A stretch of 64,000 nt of DNA from Sva-07 sp942492715. Its GTDB lineage: Bacteria; Actinomycetota; Acidimicrobiia; Acidimicrobiales; Ilumatobacteraceae. Below the pieces are notes generated by a model. That model did no database searches. It saw only the letters and a list, made by a program, of their open reading frames with translations, and was not told where the DNA came from. The stretch spans positions 248,001 through 312,000 of the forward strand of contig CALOFW010000012.1 in the NCBI GenBank assembly GCA_942492715.1, read 5' to 3'. Positions 60,275-64,000 of the stretch are shown piece after piece; position 1 is the stretch's first letter, and each line of letters begins with the position of its first letter. Made by a program: the position numbers and the translations under genes.

Positions 60275-60480
60275 GTGACCGCGGTCAGCAAGCGCGCGTT
60301 GGCCAAGGTCACCGGGATCGGCGGAGTGTTCTTCAAGGCGGAGGACCCCGAGGCGCTCCGGGATTGGGACGCCCACCACCTCGGGCTCCCGGTCGGCGAG
60401 GAGGCCACGTCGTGATGTGGGAGGGACGTGCGCCGCTCCACCTGTGGGCACCGTTCGAAGCCGACACTGGACCGGCTCAA
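60275..60480 (+). pseudogene. VOC/glyoxalase-family pseudogene
   Basis: GTG 60275 opens VTAVSKRALAKVTGIGGVFFKAEDPEALRDW then HHLGLPVGEE, the usual start of a glyoxalase-like VOC protein. The frame stops with TGA at 60413-60415. The next family segment (LHLWAPFEADTG) continues in a shifted frame from about 60415 before similarity fades. A truncated and frameshifted copy, so non-functional. Confidence 0.7.
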
Positions 60481-60859
60481 TCCCCATCCCAAGCATCCCG
60501 CCGCGATCACCTCGCGCGTGAGGGAACATCTGCACCGGCACGCCGACCGGCGCTCTGAACGCTACGACAACCGCCGCAACGCCCCTCGAGCATCAATGAG
60601 GTCTTGGTGCCACTGGTCGCGAGCCGTCTCGGTTGAGGTTCCACCCTTACGGGCACGTTGCGACCCGTGATCACGCGGTCCGTTGATATCGACCGTTGGC
60701 GGGCGGTCTCGCTGTTGACGTAGTCGCGGATCTCGACGATCAGCTCGTCGACGAGAGGAGCCACCTGGGGATCTCGGCTCACACAGAACGAGGAGAGCGG
60801 GGTGCGACAGGTGGACTGGTCGTTCCACGTCCTGTGGGCGCCCCCGTCGGGCTCGTTCG
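60481..60859. other. Stretch with no recognisable gene
   Basis: The minus-strand frame here continues past the DinB pseudogene into a segment (LVDELIVEIRDYVNSETARQ) that looks protein-like but that I cannot assign. No start or stop supports a complete gene. Confidence 0.35.
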
Positions 60860-61406
60860 TAGATGTCGGGCGAGCGGGGGACGGGCGACCGTCCCTGGGT
60901 GAGCGGGAGCCACACCAAGAAGTGGCCCCTGGTGGTGTCCTGCCACAAATGCTCCAGGCCCGCCGTGCGGGTTGGGCTGTGGTCTGCGTCACGAAGCGGT
61001 GTGCGCGATCGACACCGACGATCTCATCGAGATCGGCTGGGCTCAGCGAGTCGACGACGTCAGCCGTTCGTTCTCCCACCGCGCGCCAGTAGGCCAGGAG
61101 CGACGGCAGACGCACTCGGGCGCTCAACTCATCGACCTCGTCGGCGGTCATGCCGGTGCCGGCGTCGCAGCGTGCGACGTTCAATCGGCTACTCCAGGCA
61201 TCATCGAGCACCTGGGTTCCATCGACGATCAGCAAGTTGACGGCGCTGTCCTCGGCTCTGGCCATGTGTCACAGCAGCCAGGCCAACGGGTTGATCATCG
61301 GGTGGACACGGGCACGGATCTGCTCGGGATGCAATCCCTCGCGGAGTCGCTCGACATGGGAGTGCATTTGCCGGCGGCGAATCGAGAACATCTCGGTCGC
61401 ATCCAT
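60860..61406 (-). pseudogene. DinB-superfamily pseudogene
   Basis: From ATG 61406 the protein reads MDATEMFSIRRRQMHSHVE and MINPLAWLL, then a TGA (61269-61271) in place of what I recall as a conserved Trp. It continues in frame with HMARAEDSAVNLLIVDG and DAGTGMTADEVDELSAR. Around 60960 the family continuation (LEHLWQDTTRGHFLVWLPLT) is shifted into another frame. One nonsense codon plus one frameshift mark a dead copy of a DinB_2 thiol-transferase-like protein. Confidence 0.72.
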
Positions 61407-61569
61407 CTCTGTCTCCTGTTCCACGCGCGATGTCCTGCCGTTCGCGCTCGGGATCGCCAACCGCCGTCTCTCCCGGTCCGTAGCCTTCCACACACCATCA
61501 CCGCCCGAGTCACCCCGGGGCCGCGGTTCGAAGCGCCATGACAACGCAGCGGGACCCAGCCGCCCCGAA

Positions 61570-61788
61570 TCAGCCGAGCCGATTTCGCCGCTGAAGGGCG
61601 GTGGCGATCGAGGCGCCGGCGGTGCACATCCCGGCGAACGCCAGCAGAGCGATCAATGGGCCGGTCCACGCCCAGATGGCGAACGTCAGGGCGATGCCTG
61701 CCACGATCAGGATCGGCACGATGATGATGAGCCAGATCGTTGCGTCACCTCGGTCGGTTCCGGTCAGCCGGTGGTCGTCCCGCATCAT
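61570..61788 (-). CDS. Small two-helix membrane protein
   Basis: 72 residues from ATG 61788 (ATG 61785 also possible). Two hydrophobic segments, ATIWLIIIVPILIVAGIALTFA and GPLIALLAFAGMCTAGASIA, are separated by a short loop and followed by basic residues RRNRLG. Family not recognised. It diverges from the P-type ATPase gene, whose start is 84 bp away. Confidence 0.6.
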   Translation of the reverse strand: MMRDDHRLTGTDRGDATIWLIIIVPILIVAGIALTFAIWAWTGPLIALLAFAGMCTAGASIATALQRRNRLG

Positions 61789-61871
61789 CGGTCGACGATA
61801 CCGCACACCATCGCCGCTGATTGAGACCTTGGGCTCTGGTCGGTCGTGTTCGGGCACGTCACGCTGGGGGC

Positions 61872-64000
61872 ATGGGAGCTGGTGCGCGCGCGGTTGCTCC
61901 CGGCATCACGAAGACCGCGGTGCCGTGGCATGCCCTCGACGTCGACGAGGTGTGGGAGCGTCTCGCGACCGATGCCCATGGACTCGGGCAGCGCGAGGTC
62001 GAGGCGCGCCGTGAACGGTACGGGCCGAACCAGATGGAGGAGGAAGCGCCCCCATCGCCGTTGCGGGTGTTCGCGGAGCAGTTCCGCAGCCCGCTGATCT
62101 TCATCCTGCTGGTCGCCTTCGTCGTCACCGTCGTGCTGCGCGAGTTCCTCGACGCCGCGGTCATCGCCGTCGTCCTGGTGCTCAACGCCGTCATCGGCTT
62201 CACGCAGGAGCGACGGGCCGAGGGCGCGGTCAGGTCGCTGATGCAACTCGTGGTACCGCACACCAGGGTGCTGCGCGACGGTCACGACCGGGAGATCGAC
62301 AGTCGCGAGCTCGTTCCCGGCGACATCGTGCTGCTCGAGTCGGGTATGCGGGTCCCCGCTGATCTCCGGATCGTGGCGGTCAATGCCCTCCAAGTGGACG
62401 AATCGTTGCTGACCGGCGAGTCGGCACCGGTCACCAAACACGTCGAGCCGGTCGATGCGGCAGCTGGGCTGTCCGACCGACCGTGCATGGCCTACACCGG
62501 GGCAACCGTCACCGCAGGGCGGGGGAGCGGTGTCGTCGTGGCGACGGGGGAGGACACCGAACTCGGGGCGATCGCCGGGCTGATGCGAGGCGAGGAAGTG
62601 AGTTCGACACCGCTGCAGCTGCGCATGGACCAATTCGCACGGGTGATCGGCGTCGCCGTCGGGGGAGCGGCGCTCCTCGCGTTCCTGAGCGGCGTTGCAC
62701 TCGGCGAGTCGGTGGAGGAGATGTTCCTCGTCTCCGTCGCCCTCGCCGTGTCGGCGGTGCCGGAGGGGCTGCCGGTTGCCGTCACGATCACGCTCGCCGT
62801 GGGTGTCCGCCGAATGGCGCAGCGACACGCGATCGTGCGCCGGCTGCCGGCGGTCGAGACGCTCGGTAGCACGACCGTGATCAGCTCCGACAAGACCGGC
62901 ACGCTCACCGAGAACCGCATGACGGTCGAGGATCTCCGAACGCCGGGCCACCACTACGTGCTCGCGGGCGGGGCCCCCGACGGCGAGTTCCTGGAGGGCG
63001 CGGAGCCGGCGGCGGTCGACGACGAACGCGCATTCCACCTCACGCTGCTCAGCGGCGTCCTCGCGAACGAAGCCGAGCTGTACTGGTCGGACGATCATCT
63101 CGTCACCTCGGGCGACCCGACCGAGGTCGCGCTCCTGCTCTCCGCGCTGACCGCCGGGATCGAGCCGGCGGACGCCCGCGCCGCCTACCCGCTGGTCGCC
63201 GAGATCCCGTTCGAGCCTGCACGGCAGTACTCGGCAGCGGTTCGCTCACGTCGTGGCGAGCACATCGTGTTCGTGAAGGGGGCCCCGGAGCGAGTGGTCG
63301 CGATGTGCTCCGAGATGCTCGGCGACGATGGCCCGGTGCCGTTGGACTCCGACGCCGTGTCGGCAGCGGCGGCGGAGCTGGCGGCAACCGGTCGCCGGGT
63401 GCTCGCGTTCGCCTACCGGCCTCTCGCGGAACCGCTCGAGGACCCCGACGAACTCGATGATCCCAACGGTCTCGTCCTGGTCGGACTGCAGGGCATGATC
63501 GACCCACCTCGCGCCGGAGTCAGCGATGCGATCGCCGGGTGCCAGGCAGCGGGCATCCGGGTGGTGATGATCACCGGCGACCACGTCGAGACCGCTCGCT
63601 CGGTGGCCATCGAACTCGGCCTCACCGAGCCCAACGACGACGTCGTGACCGGCGTGGATCTCTCCATCCTCTCCGACGCCGAGCTGCGCGATCGCGTGAC
63701 CCGATGCGACGTCTACGCACGGGTGTCGCCCGGCGACAAACTCCGCATCGTCCGAGCGCTGCAATCACACGGCGAGGTCGTCGCCGTGACCGGTGACGGC
63801 GTCAACGACGCTCCTGCGCTCAAGGCGGCCCAGATCGGCATCGCAATGGGCGACAAGGGCACCGACGTCGCCCGCGAGGCGAGCGAGATGGTCCTCGCCG
63901 ACGACAACTTCGTCACGATCGTCGCCGCGGTCGAAGAAGGGAGGGTGACGTTCGACAACATCCGCAAGGTCACCCTGTTCCTCGTGTCGACCGGCGCTGC
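61872..64000 (+). CDS. Cation-transporting P-type ATPase, 3' end cut by window edge
   Basis: ATG 61872 begins a frame open to the window end (709 residues seen of about 880-900). The N-terminal cation-ATPase domain VDEVWERLATDAHGLGQREVE leads to paired transmembrane helices. The actuator motif LTGESAPVTK and the transmembrane-4 motif AVPEGLPVAV follow. The phosphorylated Asp is in SSDKTGTLTENRM, and the hinge VTGDGVNDAPALKAAQIGIAMG comes near the end. The PEGLP motif places it in the Ca2+/Mn2+-type (P2A-like) group. DKTGT is preceded by Ser where Cys is common. The ion is not certain. ORF finders that need a stop will miss it. Confidence 0.93.
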   Translation, partial: MGAGARAVAPGITKTAVPWHALDVDEVWERLATDAHGLGQREVEARRERYGPNQMEEEAPPSPLRVFAEQFRSPLIFILLVAFVVTVVLREFLDAAVIAVVLVLNAVIGFTQERRAEGAVRSLMQLVVPHTRVLRDGHDREIDSRELVPGDIVLLESGMRVPADLRIVAVNALQVDESLLTGESAPVTKHVEPVDAAAGLSDRPCMAYTGATVTAGRGSGVVVATGEDTELGAIAGLMRGEEVSSTPLQLRMDQFARVIGVAVGGAALLAFLSGVALGESVEEMFLVSVALAVSAVPEGLPVAVTITLAVGVRRMAQRHAIVRRLPAVETLGSTTVISSDKTGTLTENRMTVEDLRTPGHHYVLAGGAPDGEFLEGAEPAAVDDERAFHLTLLSGVLANEAELYWSDDHLVTSGDPTEVALLLSALTAGIEPADARAAYPLVAEIPFEPARQYSAAVRSRRGEHIVFVKGAPERVVAMCSEMLGDDGPVPLDSDAVSAAAAELAATGRRVLAFAYRPLAEPLEDPDELDDPNGLVLVGLQGMIDPPRAGVSDAIAGCQAAGIRVVMITGDHVETARSVAIELGLTEPNDDVVTGVDLSILSDAELRDRVTRCDVYARVSPGDKLRIVRALQSHGEVVAVTGDGVNDAPALKAAQIGIAMGDKGTDVAREASEMVLADDNFVTIVAAVEEGRVTFDNIRKVTLFLVSTGA

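Noticed and set aside
61269..61271. TGA in the DinB gene as a second selenocysteine codon
   Set aside because: The position is occupied by Trp in the family as I recall it, and a frameshift follows, so it is decay rather than recoding.

Overview
The window is 64 kb of GC-rich chromosome, almost wall-to-wall coding, from an actinobacterium. Three things point to the class Acidimicrobiia (Ilumatobacter-like): the order pdtaR - polA - rpsA - coaE (pdtaR-polA and rpsA-coaE also run close together in mycobacteria), Thr-rich linkers in exported proteins, and many GTG starts. The taxonomic call is inference from memory; no 16S gene is present.

Layout. 1-2310: 3'-truncated fabD, a tRNA with CAA anticodon, and a fadD-type acyl-CoA synthetase. 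2391-11032: small conserved proteins, TrmO-like methyltransferase, the ANTAR regulator pdtaR, polA, a PPOX flavoprotein, a methyltransferase, rpsA and coaE. 11012-16181 (minus strand): a tight five-gene run of MFS-cNMP fusion, glutathione peroxidase, glutamate-cysteine ligase (YbdK type), M20 amidohydrolase and gamma-glutamylcyclotransferase. 16317-25391: paired CNNM/HlyC proteins, a PH-SHOCT membrane protein, a BtuF-like receptor, a short galK, a hydrolase, a CaiB-type CoA transferase, a PIG-L deacetylase and a lipoprotein. 25363-35742: dgt, obg, proB, murJ, a methyltransferase, a MoxR-VWA pair and an exported metallophosphoesterase. 35861-46966 (minus): purine cluster purSL-Q-C-F-purD/M fusion, then a GNAT gene, purN and guaB. 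47015-57239: GMC oxidoreductase, MBL hydrolase, lycopene cyclase, SURF1, kinase-like protein, DUF4262, metX, Fpg/Nei glycosylase and small proteins. 57303: tRNA-Gly(GCC). 57380-61560: a gene-poor stretch of remnants (recombinase HTH, sortase-type tail, VOC and DinB pseudogenes) around two intact genes. 61872-end: a cation P-type ATPase cut by the window edge.

Main discovery. The glutathione peroxidase at 14018-14491 has an in-frame TGA exactly at the catalytic Cys/Sec position, with the rest of the tetrad intact. A hairpin with a GGUC loop begins 14 nt after the TGA (loop after 21 nt), and its core matches the E. coli fdhF SECIS as I remember it. I read this as a true bacterial selenocysteine GPx. 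A standard gene caller would cut it to a 103-residue fragment. Its operon partners (gamma-glutamylcysteine synthesis and gamma-glutamyl turnover) suggest a peroxide/thiol module. Other notable items are the PurD-PurM fusion, a PurL carrying two PurS-like domains, a Leu-type tRNA with a short variable loop, a palindrome inserted in frame in a methyltransferase, and a galactokinase with an internal deletion.
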